Below, piece after piece: positions 63,918 to 64,000 of a stretch of 64,000 nt of DNA. The notes under the pieces were generated by a model that was not told the origin of the DNA, did no database searches, and was given only the letters and a program-made list of their open reading frames with translations. The DNA is from Clostridium punense. Its GTDB lineage: Bacteria > Bacillota > Clostridia > Clostridiales > Clostridiaceae. The position numbers were made by a program, and so were the translations under genes. How positions within the stretch are numbered: position 1 is the first letter of the stretch; each line of letters opens with the position of its first letter. Location: positions 62,001 to 126,000 of the forward strand of contig NZ_JAGGLL010000009.1 of NCBI RefSeq assembly GCF_017874425.1. The letters run 5' to 3'.

Positions 63918-64000
63918 AAGCTACCTCCTAGTTATAAAATATTATAATTATTTAATATGTATATATCTTAATACCTCATCATACAGTTATAAATATAGCC

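Noticed and set aside
1-64000. tRNA, rRNA, CRISPR, T-box and phage/IS transposase genes
   Set aside because: I looked for T-loop, T-box (TGGTACC) and spacer-repeat patterns and for transposase or integrase motifs in the frames and found none. The repeats present are non-coding TIR elements.

Overview
The window is AT-rich DNA with clostridial gene content. Indicators are a CotF-like spore coat protein, the spore-associated amidase CwlD, ferredoxin-dependent 2-oxoacid oxidation, phosphate butyryltransferase with two butyrate kinases, and the complete coenzyme-B12 glutamate mutase (3-methylaspartate) fermentation cluster. This fits an anaerobic, glutamate- and amino-acid-fermenting Clostridium of the C. 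tetani / C. tetanomorphum / C. cochlearium type. The species is an inference; there is no rRNA or tRNA in the window to confirm it. Almost all genes lie on the minus strand.

Layout. 0-6 kb: truncated gene, secreted coiled-coil protein, HAD phosphatase and a decayed APC-type permease. 6-11 kb: a BceRS-BceAB-like two-component/ABC detoxification module. 11-20 kb: methyltransferase, chemoreceptor, TDT-type transporter, C_GCAxxG_C_C protein, AAA ATPase, ECF sigma/anti-sigma pair and a CotF-like protein. 19.6-23.5 kb: glmS, with its self-cleaving ribozyme, and glmM. 24-28 kb: MFS exporter, YhbD-like regulator, bactofilin-like beta-helix protein and DUF1294 protein. 28.3-35 kb: a VOR-type 2-oxoacid:ferredoxin oxidoreductase, a P-loop protein and buk-ptb-buk. 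35.4-39.1 kb: FAD oxidoreductase, cdaR and cdaA (c-di-AMP synthesis). 39.4-46 kb: hypothetical membrane proteins, a ferredoxin-type thioredoxin reductase candidate with thioredoxin, and a TPR protein. 46-47.6 kb: a second ECF sigma/anti-sigma pair. 47.7-60.3 kb: citX, citC, citFED (citramalate lyase), mesaconase fumBA, mal, glmE, glmL, glmS and a GntR regulator. 60.3-64 kb: cwlD, a DUF2325 protein and a Na/Pi cotransporter.

How it works together. Glutamate is rearranged to 3-methylaspartate (GlmS/GlmE, maintained by GlmL), deaminated to mesaconate (Mal), hydrated to citramalate (FumA/FumB-like mesaconase) and split to acetate and pyruvate by the CitDEF lyase, which CitX and CitC mature. VOR plus Ptb/Buk would turn 2-oxoacids or butyryl-type CoA esters into acids with ATP gain. 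CdaA/CdaR and GlmM/GlmS link c-di-AMP to cell-wall precursor synthesis.

The least expected structure is non-coding. At least six copies of a 61-213 bp terminal-inverted-repeat element are scattered between genes. Its internal hairpins vary in number and carry compensatory changes, so it looks like a structured MITE or RNA element. A second, more degenerate repeat family, two Fur-box-like palindromes, a GntR-type operator over a good promoter, and a small shared palindrome before several metabolic genes are also present.
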